A stretch of 37,428 nucleotides of DNA from assembly GCA_023480885.1 (NCBI GenBank), contig JAMCWX010000051.1:1-37428 (forward strand), read 5' to 3'. The stretch is from Chloroflexota bacterium (GTDB lineage: Bacteria; Chloroflexota; UBA6077; FW602-bin22; JACPRP01). The notes beneath the pieces were generated by a model that did not search any database, was not told where the DNA came from, and saw only the letters and a program-made list of their open reading frames with translations. Of the stretch, positions 25,323 through 33,527 are shown piece after piece (position 1 is the stretch's first letter; every line of letters begins with the position of its first letter). The position numbers were made by a program, and so were the translations under genes.

Positions 25323-26027
25323 ATGAGCGAGGCGCAGCTTCTCTACAAACTGCAGACAATTGACCTTGACGTCGAAGAAACCACGCGATTGCTTCAAGAG
25401 ATCGAGAGCAAGCTCGGCGAAACTGAGGAACTACTGGCCGCACGAGCTCGCCTGAATGACATCGTCGAAGAGCAGCGCCGCACGAAGTCAGCCCTGCACG
25501 AAGCGGAGTCTGAGATCGAAGACCTCACCGCGAAGTTGAAACCCCTCGAGTCCAAGCTGTACGGAGGCGCGGTCAAGAACCCCAAGGAACTCTCAGCCCT
25601 CGAAAAAGATGTCGACATGTACAAGAAGAAGAATAGCTCCATTGAAGACAGGGTTCTTGAACTAATGTCCAGGCTGGAAGAACTGGAGGCCACCGTCAAG
25701 ACCACACGCGCCGAAACCGAAGCCGTCGAGACAGAGTGGCGTCACACTCAGGGCGAGCTGACCGCGGAAAGGGACCGCTTGATGGACAGTATCGACGACC
25801 TCAGCCGTGAAAGGGCATTACTGGCTGCTGATATCCCACAGGCCACAATTCAGATCTACGAAGGGCTGAGGAAGACCAGGCGAGGGAGAGCGGTCGCCAC
25901 GGTAGAGCGGAACACGTGCCAGGGATGCAGGGTCGCGCTGCCGATGACCGAAGTGCAGCGTGCCAGAACCAGCCGCCAGCTTGCCTTTTGCAGCAGTTGC
26001 GGACGCATAATATGGGTGAGTCGTTAA
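25323..26027 (+). CDS. Coiled-coil protein with C4-type zinc ribbon (zf-RING_7)
   Basis: A 234-residue protein made of a long antiparallel coiled coil (residues 1-185, rich in Glu, Lys and Arg) and a C-terminal zinc ribbon with Cys199, Cys202, Cys223 and Cys226 (CQGC...CSSC). The family is widespread and thought to bind nucleic acid; function is unproven. Its TAA is directly followed by the GTG of RNase HI, and the same pairing is known from actinobacteria (Rv2229c next to Rv2228c in M. tuberculosis), which supports a joint role in RNA-DNA hybrid or RNA processing. AGGAG precedes the ATG. Confidence 0.9.
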   Translation: MSEAQLLYKLQTIDLDVEETTRLLQEIESKLGETEELLAARARLNDIVEEQRRTKSALHEAESEIEDLTAKLKPLESKLYGGAVKNPKELSALEKDVDMYKKKNSSIEDRVLELMSRLEELEATVKTTRAETEAVETEWRHTQGELTAERDRLMDSIDDLSRERALLAADIPQATIQIYEGLRKTRRGRAVATVERNTCQGCRVALPMTEVQRARTSRQLAFCSSCGRIIWVSR

Positions 26028-26465
26028 GTGGCTATCAAAGCGCGCGAGCCTGTTCACAAGCACCTGGTCATCTACTCCGATGGTGCTGCTAGAGGTAATC
26101 CAGGGCCTGCTGGTGTCGGCGTCGTTCTCAAAGACGAAGAGGGCAGGATTGTTAAGAAGGTCTCCCAGTTTATCGGGCACACTACCAACAATCAGGCAGA
26201 GTACTCTGCCCTGATCGTCGGTCTCGAGGCAGCCTTGGAATTGAAAGCTGAATCCGTCGATTTGCTGCTGGACTCGCAACTGGTGGTGAATCAAGTCAAT
26301 GGCACTTACAGGGTGCGCAGCCTCGATCTTAAACCCTTCAACCAGGAAGCTCTCAAGCTACTTCAACGCTTCAAGAGCTATTCAATCAACTACATCCCGC
26401 GTGAGCGGAATCGAGAGGCAGATTCGTTGGCGAACACAGCCATCGACAGGCACATCCCCTGCTAG
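26028..26465 (+). CDS. rnhA: Ribonuclease HI family protein
   Basis: Cleaves the RNA strand of RNA-DNA hybrids. The 145-residue protein has the four metal-binding acids: Asp18 in YSDGAARGNPGPAG, Glu58 in NNQAEYSAL, Asp82 in LLDSQLVV and Asp132 in RERNREADSLAN. It lacks the basic handle region of E. coli RNase HI, as in the short RNase HI group of actinobacteria and archaea. The GTG start abuts the stop of the zinc-ribbon gene. Its TAG stop shares CTAG with the stop of the convergent mazG. Confidence 0.94.
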   Translation: MAIKAREPVHKHLVIYSDGAARGNPGPAGVGVVLKDEEGRIVKKVSQFIGHTTNNQAEYSALIVGLEAALELKAESVDLLLDSQLVVNQVNGTYRVRSLDLKPFNQEALKLLQRFKSYSINYIPRERNREADSLANTAIDRHIPC

Positions 26466-28015
26466 TCCGCGTCTTTCTCGACTAACTTGGATTCCTCCCA
26501 GAGCTTATCCAGGGCTTCGGGACTAAGCTTGCTAAGTTGGAGACTGCGCTCAGCACACAGTTTCTCCACGTATTCGAATCGTTTGATGAACTTCCGACTC
26601 GCCAACCGGAGCGCATCCTCGGCGTCGATATCCAACCAGCGTGCCACGTTCACCAGCGCAAAAAGAACGTCCCCAAGTTCCTGCCGACGCTCCTCCGCCG
26701 ACCCAGCCGCCGCCAGCTCCTGAACTTCCTCCGCGACCTTGTCGATTACGCCGCTTATCTCTTTCCAGTCGAAACCGAGCCTGGCTGCTCGCCTTTGCAC
26801 CGATTGGGCGTAAGCCAGCGCGGGAAGGATTCTTGGCACGCTCTCAATTGTCGAGCTACCCTCGCCTTTCTCCTCCCGTTTGATCTGCTCCCAGTTGCGC
26901 AAGACTTCAGATGCATCGGCAACGGTCCTGTCGCCGAAAACGTGAGGATGTCGGCGAATTAGCTTGGCGTTGATGCCCCGAAACACGTCTTCCATCGAGA
27001 AATCACCACTCTCCGTCGCCATCTGCGAGTGCAGAACGATCTGCAGCAGCAGATCGCCCAGTTCCTCGCGAAGCTTGTCCGGATCGCCGAGGTCCAGAGC
27101 CTCCAGGACTTCGTACGCCTCTTCGATCAGGTACGGCTTCAGAGAGTCGTGGCTCTGCTTGCGGTCCCACGGGCAGCCGCCAGGAGCACGCAGGCGATAA
27201 ATAATGTGGCGCAGCCCGGCCATGGATGCGAGATCCTCTTCGACGTCAATTGGCGGCAGATACAGGGAGGTCAGGTGATCGATGTCTTTCTGGCGGTCGA
27301 TCTGATAAAGCTTCATCGGCCGCTTCTCCTCTTTCCCTGGGATTCCCGCCCAACGAACCAGGACTACTTCGTGATGATCCGGGTAGACTTCCAGGAGCGC
27401 GAGCTTCACAGCCGATGCCACCGTGCGACTGTGAAGCTGGCCGATTATGGCTGGCACAGTCGGATCCACTGGCCGCCTGGCCCAGACCTTCGCAGCAGTA
27501 TAGCGCCGGCCGTCCTCATCTCCTGCGGCCGGCTCGTCCCTCACTTCAGAGTATTCAGCCAGGACGGTGGCATCGATCACCTGGAGCCCCTGCGCCAGAG
27601 GGTCCAGTTCGAGGAACGTGAACAGAGGTTCGAGGAAGCTCACGGCAGACACGAACCTGATGATAAGCCCTCGCTTCTTCGCCTCAGTCGCAATGCGGCG
27701 CACTGATTCCTCGGCAACGAGCGGGTGGCCCGGCACGGCGTAGACAACCCCCTGAGGACGGCCTGCCAGCTCGATGATGCGCTCCGTAATCGCTGCGTAT
27801 ACCTCGGAGAAGGACTCGCGCTCTTCATACAGATGGTCGAAGGAGTGGATCAATAGCGTGGACGGAAGCGACGCAACCACAGGATGCTGCGTGGTGCGCA
27901 GATATATCTCAGGCGCCTCACGCAGCACCTGCTGAGCCTCCAACGTCAAGTACTGATGGTCGCCAGGCCCCAGCCCGACAACAGTTATGTCAATGTGCCC
28001 TTTCGGATCAACCAA
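26462..28015 (-). CDS. mazG: Fused tetrapyrrole methylase-like / MazG nucleoside triphosphate pyrophosphohydrolase (YabN type)
   Basis: Bifunctional-looking protein of 517 residues. Residues 8-230 are a tetrapyrrole (corrin/porphyrin) methylase-type domain (VVGLGPGD, VYAVPGHPLVAEES); residues 260-510 hold two MazG lobes, the first with EEAYE (Glu298, Glu299, Glu302) and EELGD (Glu318, Asp321), the second with EEVQE and QELGD. MazG hydrolyses noncanonical or excess NTPs to NMP and pyrophosphate; the role of the methylase part in the YabN architecture is unknown. The TTG start has AGGATAA immediately upstream. Its stop overlaps that of rnhA by a shared CTAG. Confidence 0.93.
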   Translation of the reverse strand: MVDPKGHIDITVVGLGPGDHQYLTLEAQQVLREAPEIYLRTTQHPVVASLPSTLLIHSFDHLYEERESFSEVYAAITERIIELAGRPQGVVYAVPGHPLVAEESVRRIATEAKKRGLIIRFVSAVSFLEPLFTFLELDPLAQGLQVIDATVLAEYSEVRDEPAAGDEDGRRYTAAKVWARRPVDPTVPAIIGQLHSRTVASAVKLALLEVYPDHHEVVLVRWAGIPGKEEKRPMKLYQIDRQKDIDHLTSLYLPPIDVEEDLASMAGLRHIIYRLRAPGGCPWDRKQSHDSLKPYLIEEAYEVLEALDLGDPDKLREELGDLLLQIVLHSQMATESGDFSMEDVFRGINAKLIRRHPHVFGDRTVADASEVLRNWEQIKREEKGEGSSTIESVPRILPALAYAQSVQRRAARLGFDWKEISGVIDKVAEEVQELAAAGSAEERRQELGDVLFALVNVARWLDIDAEDALRLASRKFIKRFEYVEKLCAERSLQLSKLSPEALDKLWEESKLVEKDAD

Positions 28016-28048
28016 TTATCCTATCACCCTTTCGTAAGATGCTCTTGA

Positions 28049-28077
28049 ATTATAAACGAACGGCCACTGGCCTGCAA
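28049..28077 (-). promoter_or_regulatory. Promoter of mazG
   Basis: Minus strand: TTGCAG (28072-28077), a 17-base spacer and TATAAT (28049-28054). Transcription should start about 25 bases before the TTG start codon, a short leader. Confidence 0.65.
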
Positions 28078-28201
28078 AAGAATCTGCTCAAAACCCCAAC
28101 CTTGCTTCCGAATAAATGAAATAAGCAGAGAACAGCAACAGGAAAATGCCAGAAAGCAGTTGCACTTGTGAGTTCTTCAATTGCCCAGAACCACTGACTC
28201 C

Positions 28202-28230
28202 TTGACTTTTGCCACCCCACCTGGTATATT
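28202..28230 (+). promoter_or_regulatory. Promoter of the purine operon
   Basis: TTGACT (28202-28207), a 17-base spacer and TATATT (28225-28230), each one base from consensus. It is the best promoter in the 502-base gap upstream of guaB3 and implies a leader of about 280 bases. Confidence 0.7.
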
Positions 28231-28236
28231 TCCAAT

Positions 28237-28517
28237 AAGTGTACGCTGTGCTAGTTGCGGCGTGGGCCGCCAGAGGGGCGACAGGCATTTTGCTCCTTGC
28301 AAGTAGAAAAGGCGCAAAACCCAACCCCTAATGTTTTTCGTGCTGGCAGAACTCGCTATACCTCTTTGGCGAGATGCAGCGCAGGCCATATGTTGGCAGC
28401 TCAGCCACGGCAGGCCTCTCGCAGGACGAGACGAGCCGCCCGTCTGAGCTATTTTTCTAAAGAGCGGCACCCCAACTTGCCTAAGACATTTGAAATGTGC
28501 TTGGCTGGAGGCGATGA
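28237..28517 (+). ncRNA. Structured leader of the purine operon (candidate cis-regulatory RNA)
   Basis: This 280-base untranslated leader folds into three blocks. Block 1 (28274-28329): AGGGG/CCCCT, TTTTGC/GCAAAA and CCTT/AAGG stems, followed by AATGTTTTT. Block 2 (28340-28382): GTGCTG/CAGCGC and CTCGC/GCGAG. Block 3 (28398-28450): long rod with T-run. The guaB3 GGAGG follows. No known purine, PRPP, ppGpp, guanidine or T-box signature was recognised. Length, folding and two T-runs after hairpins suggest attenuation. No convincing ORF lies here. Confidence 0.45.
28398..28458 (+). terminator. Terminator-like hairpin in the purine-operon leader
   Basis: AGCTCAG (28398-28404) pairs with CTGAGCT (28444-28450); inside, ACGG/CCGT, GGC/GCC and TCTCG/CGAGA continue the rod. 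ATTTTTCT follows at 28451-28458. This is a good intrinsic terminator, placed 60 bases before the guaB3 start and within its transcript, the arrangement of an attenuator. Confidence 0.55.
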
Positions 28518-29669
28518 ATGGCAGAGATGGCATCAGGCTCACGAAAGGAATTGCGACGTGCTTATGGTTTCGACGAGGTAGCGCTGGTCCCTGGCACGGT
28601 CACAGTGAACCCGGAAAACGTGGACCTCTCGTTCAGAATCGGTGAGCACACGTTGTCTATCCCGGTGCTGGCATCGGCAATGGACGCAGTCGTCGATCCT
28701 GGTTTTGCCATCAAGTTTGGTCGATTCGGCGGCCTCGCGGTCCTTAACCTGGATGGACTGCAGACGCGCTACGACAACCCAGAAGAATTACTAGCCGAAA
28801 TCGCTCAGTCCTCTCCTCTCGAAGTTACGTCTGTCCTCCAAAAGATCTATCAACAGCCAATCAAGCCCAATCTCATCGGCGAACGCCTCAGCGCAATTAA
28901 GAAAGGCGGAGTCCTTGCTGCTGCATCGTGCACGCCGCAGAACGCCTCGATCCTTGCGCCTCTGGCTATTGAGGCAGGCGTAGACATTTTCGTAGTTGCA
29001 TCGACCGTAACTACGGCCAGGCACATCTCAGAAGGCAAGCAAGAACTCTCCTTCGACAAGTTCTGTAAATCTACCAAGGTTCCAGTTCTAGTCGGCAATT
29101 GCGTAAGTTACGAAGCGAGTCGTGAGCTGATGCAGACTGGCATCGCTGGTCTCCTCGTGGGAGTGGGCCCAGGCGCAGCTTGCACCAGCCGCGAAGTGTT
29201 GGGAGTTGGAGTGCCACAGGTAACTGCTACAATCGATTGCGCTGCAGCACGAGATGATTACTTCGCCGAAACCGGCCGCTACGTCCCCATCATAACCGAT
29301 GGCGGAATGCGTAACGGCGGGGATATCTCTAAGGCTATAGCAGCCGGCGCCGACGCAATAATGATTGGCTCGCCGTTTGCTCAAGCCGAAGAGGCTCCAG
29401 GGCGAGGCTTCCACTGGGGAATGGCGACTCCTCACGCAGGCCTACCGCGCGGCACGCGTATACGAGTAGGAATTAACGGTTCGCTGCAACAAATCCTGTT
29501 CGGTCCAACTTCCAGAACTGATGGCACTCAAAACTTGATGGGTGCTTTGAGAACCTCGATGGGCGTCTGCGGTGCTAAGACGATAAAAGAAATGCAACGC
29601 ACCGAGATGGTCATCGCTCCAGCAATAGTGACCGAGGGCAAGATTTGGCAGCTAACCGGCAGCAAGTAG
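28518..29669 (+). CDS. guaB3: GuaB3 family IMP dehydrogenase-related protein
   Basis: IMPDH/GMP reductase-fold enzyme without CBS domains, 383 residues. The opening RRAYGFDEVALVPGTVTVNPENVDLSF and GRFGGLAVLNLDGLQTRY are typical of the GuaB3 group of actinobacteria, cyanobacteria and Chloroflexota. The catalytic loop is GPGAACTSREVLGVGVPQ with its Cys, and TDGGMRNGGDISKAIAAGADAIMIGS binds phosphate. A cyanobacterial GuaB3 was, as I recall, shown to be a GMP reductase, so the direction here (IMP to XMP, or GMP to IMP) is open. It leads a purine operon with guaA; a canonical guaB is not in the window. The ATG has GGAGG about six bases upstream. Confidence 0.9.
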   Translation: MAEMASGSRKELRRAYGFDEVALVPGTVTVNPENVDLSFRIGEHTLSIPVLASAMDAVVDPGFAIKFGRFGGLAVLNLDGLQTRYDNPEELLAEIAQSSPLEVTSVLQKIYQQPIKPNLIGERLSAIKKGGVLAAASCTPQNASILAPLAIEAGVDIFVVASTVTTARHISEGKQELSFDKFCKSTKVPVLVGNCVSYEASRELMQTGIAGLLVGVGPGAACTSREVLGVGVPQVTATIDCAAARDDYFAETGRYVPIITDGGMRNGGDISKAIAAGADAIMIGSPFAQAEEAPGRGFHWGMATPHAGLPRGTRIRVGINGSLQQILFGPTSRTDGTQNLMGALRTSMGVCGAKTIKEMQRTEMVIAPAIVTEGKIWQLTGSK

Positions 29670-29682
29670 GAGATAGCGCCAA

Positions 29683-31839
29683 ATGCCTAATAACAACAAC
29701 GGAGAGCACGTTGCCCTCTTCATTGACTGGGACAACCTTGCCATCAGCATTGCCGCCGATTTGGGCGGCGCAACCCCCGATCTAAAGCGCCTCATAAAAG
29801 CAGCACAGAAATACGGAACCATCCTGGTCGCTCGCGCTTACGCCGAATGGAATGCGAGCAGCGAACGGCTGAGCGTTTACAGCGCTGGCGTGGAGCCTGT
29901 CTACGCACCCACATTTCGATTTGAGGCAGACCCCATCACTCAGGCCGCCCGCGGCAAAAGCCTTGCCGACCCGTGTATGGTGGCCGATTTCGTCGATACC
30001 CTTCACCTCCATCCTAGAATCACCACCTTTGTCATCGTAAGTGGCGATAAAGACCTCATTCCGGTCGTGCGCCTGGCTCAACTGCGCGGCAAGCATGTCG
30101 TCGTTATCGGCCCAGACTACGCTGCTGGAGTGCTCAGGGAGATCGCCGACGAGTTCGTATCCTACCGCTCCGTCATAGAAGTGGGCGAAGGACCATTGCC
30201 CGAAGCGCCACAAGAGGGAACGAGAACTGGGAAGAGACGAATGCCTCTCCGAGCTTCACAATCGACAGCACCAGCCCATCGCCCTCGCTCGGCTCCGGCG
30301 CCGCATCCCATCCCACGACCAAAGCCGCGAGAATTACCAACAACCGACCAGATCGAAATCCCTGTTGCGCCTGTCGTCGCTGAGGTAGCGGAGCCAGCCA
30401 AAGCGGCTGCCCCTCAGGAAGGCAAAGATAACGCCGACGATCTTTCCAGCATCTTTGCCGTTATGCTCGACATCGTCATGCAGCGCAACGACGAGGGCAA
30501 GACTCGTGTTAGAGCGACAAACCTCAAGGACGCGCTGATGGCCAAGTTGCCTGGCTTCAACGAGCGGAAATATGGCTTTGCGAAGTTCAAAGATTTCCTG
30601 GCCGCGGCACAAAAGACTGGCATCATCGACATCAGCGTCGCAGGTCCAGTGCACTGGGTTTCTCTGCCGCCGAAAAACGAGGCTGGCAATGGGAACAACG
30701 TTGCCACTCCTCTGCCTGAGCCAGACCTGGTGAGCGAGGCCGTCGACATCGTTAGAGCCACAGAAGAACGCTACGCGGACATCGTCAGATTCCTGATCGA
30801 CCTGCGTGGGCGAAGCAGGTGGTTAACGTACACCTACGTCCTCACGAACCTCATCACCTATCTAGGAAACGTTCTGCCCCAGGCGAGTACTGAGACGGCC
30901 GCACGCTCGGTTCTCAACCGACTGGTGCAAGAGGGCGTGTTGCGAGTCGATCGCGAGCCGCGCGAAGTGGAGGTTGGAGGCATTAAGCATCGCGTGAGAA
31001 TGTGCCACATCGAGAACGATCATCCGCTGGTCGTGCACATGCTGTCCGCCGAGTCCGAGAGACAGCCAGTCGACGCGGCACTTTCGGAATACGCTACTGC
31101 CACAGTCGAGCAGTTGGCATCCGTCGACGAGTCGGTGCAACAACAGCCTGCTCTTGAGTCCGAACCATCCGGTGCTCCTATCTCTGAGGAATTCAGCGCG
31201 GAAGCGCCAGCGGTCGATCAGCCACCCGCTGTGCAGGAGCGACCTGAAAACGTAACACCTATTGCCGCCATCTCCGACGAGATGGCAATCGAGCCAAACG
31301 CGCCGCACCACGAAGCTCTCGGCGCCCACGAAGCCCTCGGCGCAGAGGACGTCAGCGCTTCCTCTGGCGCGGATTCTTCGCTGCCCGAGCAAAGCGCTTC
31401 CATCGTCGGGCTGGGCGTTCCTATGGGGCTCGAAGAAGTCTTCGAGGCCGTCAGCAAAGTGGTACGTCAATCTGCGAGCTCCGGCAAAGCCAGAGTCAGG
31501 TTGACCGGGCTCAAGGCCAAATTGACTGGCGAGCTCGGGCATTTCGACGAACAGGTCTACGGCTTCCGCAGGTTCAAGGATTTCCTCCTCGCCGCGGAAC
31601 GCGCTGGCTACATTGCGCTCGAAGTCGCCGGTCCTGTAGTCTGGGTAACCCCGCCAGCCAGCGCCGAGCAAGCACCTCCGTCCCAGCAACAGTCAGAAGC
31701 CCAGGGCGAGAGCGTCGAGACTCAGTCCAGCAATGACGCGCACCCAGACGGCTCGAACCAGCAGAATCAGGCGGAAGCCAAAGGGAGGGCGAGACGACGG
31801 CGGCCGTCTAAGCCAAGGGAGGTGCTCGTTGAACGATAG
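29683..31839 (+). CDS. NYN-domain ribonuclease-like protein with two OST-HTH/LOTUS domains
   Basis: A 718-residue probable RNA-binding nuclease. Residues 7-165 are a NYN (PIN-like, LabA/DUF88) domain with acidic residues Asp15, Asp17, Asp102, Asp105, Asp122 and Asp124 (FIDWDN, ADFVDTL, SGDKD). A Pro/Arg-rich linker follows. Residues 254-330 and 582-658 are two OST-HTH/LOTUS domains sharing YGFxxFKDFLxAA and VAGPVxWVxxPP. Between them lies a winged-helix-like segment (360-455) and an acidic, Ala/Glu-rich linker. The C-terminus is basic ([12 protein letters not shown]). NYN plus LOTUS resembles eukaryotic MARF1. It starts 13 bases after guaB3, with GGAGA upstream, and its end overlaps the guaA start. 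Its target is unknown. Confidence 0.9.
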   Translation: MPNNNNGEHVALFIDWDNLAISIAADLGGATPDLKRLIKAAQKYGTILVARAYAEWNASSERLSVYSAGVEPVYAPTFRFEADPITQAARGKSLADPCMVADFVDTLHLHPRITTFVIVSGDKDLIPVVRLAQLRGKHVVVIGPDYAAGVLREIADEFVSYRSVIEVGEGPLPEAPQEGTRTGKRRMPLRASQSTAPAHRPRSAPAPHPIPRPKPRELPTTDQIEIPVAPVVAEVAEPAKAAAPQEGKDNADDLSSIFAVMLDIVMQRNDEGKTRVRATNLKDALMAKLPGFNERKYGFAKFKDFLAAAQKTGIIDISVAGPVHWVSLPPKNEAGNGNNVATPLPEPDLVSEAVDIVRATEERYADIVRFLIDLRGRSRWLTYTYVLTNLITYLGNVLPQASTETAARSVLNRLVQEGVLRVDREPREVEVGGIKHRVRMCHIENDHPLVVHMLSAESERQPVDAALSEYATATVEQLASVDESVQQQPALESEPSGAPISEEFSAEAPAVDQPPAVQERPENVTPIAAISDEMAIEPNAPHHEALGAHEALGAEDVSASSGADSSLPEQSASIVGLGVPMGLEEVFEAVSKVVRQSASSGKARVRLTGLKAKLTGELGHFDEQVYGFRRFKDFLLAAERAGYIALEVAGPVVWVTPPASAEQAPPSQQQSEAQGESVETQSSNDAHPDGSNQQNQAEAKGRARRRRPSKPREVLVER

Positions 31840-33520
31840 AACCGAGGAGCGCTTTCAAGAAATCAGCCATCGGATTTCGGCATCAGACGATCTGGAGATT
31901 TCAACCTATCTTCAGGTCGCTGAGGCCAGAAAAGCCCTCGCCGAGCAGGAGCAAGAGCTTCCCACGGCGACAAAGGCTCCGGCCGCGCGCGAGTCGGTTG
32001 TCATCTTCGACTTCGGCTCGCAATACAGCCAGCTTATCGCTCGCCGCGTGCGGGAATGGCATGTGTATTGCGAGCTGCTGCCACCAGACGCTCCCTACGA
32101 GCGGGTGGCCGCCTTGCAGCCGAGGGGGTTCATACTTTCAGGCGGCCCGGCTAGCGTCTACGACGCCAACGCTCCCAAGGTCCCGGCCTATGTGCTCGAA
32201 AGCGGATTGCCTGTGCTCGGCATCTGCTACGGGATGCAGTTGCTTGCCGACCAGCTAGCAGGCTCGGTCGTCCCGGCGACGAAACGGGAGTACGGCCACG
32301 CAACGGCCTACATCAACGACACTAGCAGCCCCATCTTCAGCGGACTGCCTTTCAGCCTTTCTGTCTGGATGAGCCACGGCGACAAGGTATCGGAACTGCC
32401 GCCAGGCTTCGAGGTTCTGGCTTACACCGATAATTCGGCCATTACCGCTATGGGTCGAGGCAACATCGTCGGCCTCCAGTTTCACCCTGAGGTGGCACAC
32501 ACACCTGAAGGGAAGAACATTATTCGTAACTTCCTTTACGAGATGTGCGGTTGCGAAGGAAGCTGGCTGGCGGGGTTATTCGTTGTCGATAGCCTCAGCC
32601 AGATACGCGAGCAGGTTGGCAACGGCAAAGTTATCTGCGCGTTGAGCGGAGGGGTCGACTCCACGGTCACGGCGACGCTGGTTCATAAGGCCATTGGGGA
32701 TCAGTTGACGTGCATCTTCGTGAACAACGGCTTGCTGCGCCGCGAAGAGGCCGAGAGGAATATCAACACGTTCCGCCGCAACCTGCAAATGAACCTCGTC
32801 TACGTCGATGCTACCGATCGATTCTTAGGAAGGCTGGCCGGAGTCGTCGACCCGGAGCTCAAGCGCCGCATCATCGGCGAAGAGTTCATCAGAGTCTTCG
32901 AGGCGGAAGCGCGCAAGATCGGAGACATCGACTTCCTGGCGCAGGGCACGCTGTACCCTGACGTTATCGAGAGCGCCACACCCGAGACTAAGGCGGCCGC
33001 CAAGATAAAGACACACCACAACGTGGGCGGCCTCCCGCCTAACCTGAAGTTCTCGCTGATCGAGCCCCTTCGCTATCTCTTCAAAGACGAAGTGCGAGCC
33101 GTCGGGCTGGAGCTGGGCCTGCCAGACGAAATGATCAATCGCCAGCCATTTCCCGGTCCAGGGCTGGCAATTAGAGTGATTGGCGAGGTCACCCGCGAGC
33201 GGCTCGAGACGCTGAGGGCCGCGGATTGGGTCGTCATGAACGAGATCAAGAAGGCCGGTCTGTACCGCGAGCTCTGGCAGAGCTTCGCCATTCTTACTCC
33301 GCTGCGAAGCGTCGGCGTCATGGGCGACGGCCGAACTTATGCGAACGTGGTCGCCATCCGAGCCGTGACGAGCGACGACGCTATGACCGCCGAATGGGCG
33401 CGCCTGCCCTACGATCTCCTGGCGAGGATTTCCAATCGCATCGTCAACGAGGTCCCAGGCGTCAACAGAGTCGTCTACGACATCAGCTCGAAACCTCCTT
33501 CGACTATTGAATGGGAGTGA
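31829..33520 (+). CDS. guaA: GMP synthase (glutamine-hydrolysing)
   Basis: Converts XMP to GMP with ATP and glutamine. The 563-residue protein has a class I glutamine amidotransferase domain ([20 protein letters not shown], catalytic Cys133 in [18 protein letters not shown]), the ATP pyrophosphatase loop SGGVDSTV near residue 270, and the dimerisation domain ending PSTIEWE. The TTG at 31829 is chosen because GGGAGGT is six bases upstream; it overlaps the NYN gene stop by 11 bases. That gives an extra helical, Glu-rich N-terminus of about 55 residues before the amidotransferase domain, longer than usual. No start lies closer to the domain. Confidence 0.95.
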   Translation: MNDRTEERFQEISHRISASDDLEISTYLQVAEARKALAEQEQELPTATKAPAARESVVIFDFGSQYSQLIARRVREWHVYCELLPPDAPYERVAALQPRGFILSGGPASVYDANAPKVPAYVLESGLPVLGICYGMQLLADQLAGSVVPATKREYGHATAYINDTSSPIFSGLPFSLSVWMSHGDKVSELPPGFEVLAYTDNSAITAMGRGNIVGLQFHPEVAHTPEGKNIIRNFLYEMCGCEGSWLAGLFVVDSLSQIREQVGNGKVICALSGGVDSTVTATLVHKAIGDQLTCIFVNNGLLRREEAERNINTFRRNLQMNLVYVDATDRFLGRLAGVVDPELKRRIIGEEFIRVFEAEARKIGDIDFLAQGTLYPDVIESATPETKAAAKIKTHHNVGGLPPNLKFSLIEPLRYLFKDEVRAVGLELGLPDEMINRQPFPGPGLAIRVIGEVTRERLETLRAADWVVMNEIKKAGLYRELWQSFAILTPLRSVGVMGDGRTYANVVAIRAVTSDDAMTAEWARLPYDLLARISNRIVNEVPGVNRVVYDISSKPPSTIEWE

Positions 33521-33527
33521 CATCGCA

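Noticed and set aside
28255..28581. 108-codon plus-strand frame in the purine-operon leader
   Set aside because: It crosses the terminator hairpin, overlaps guaB3 out of frame and has no recognisable domain.
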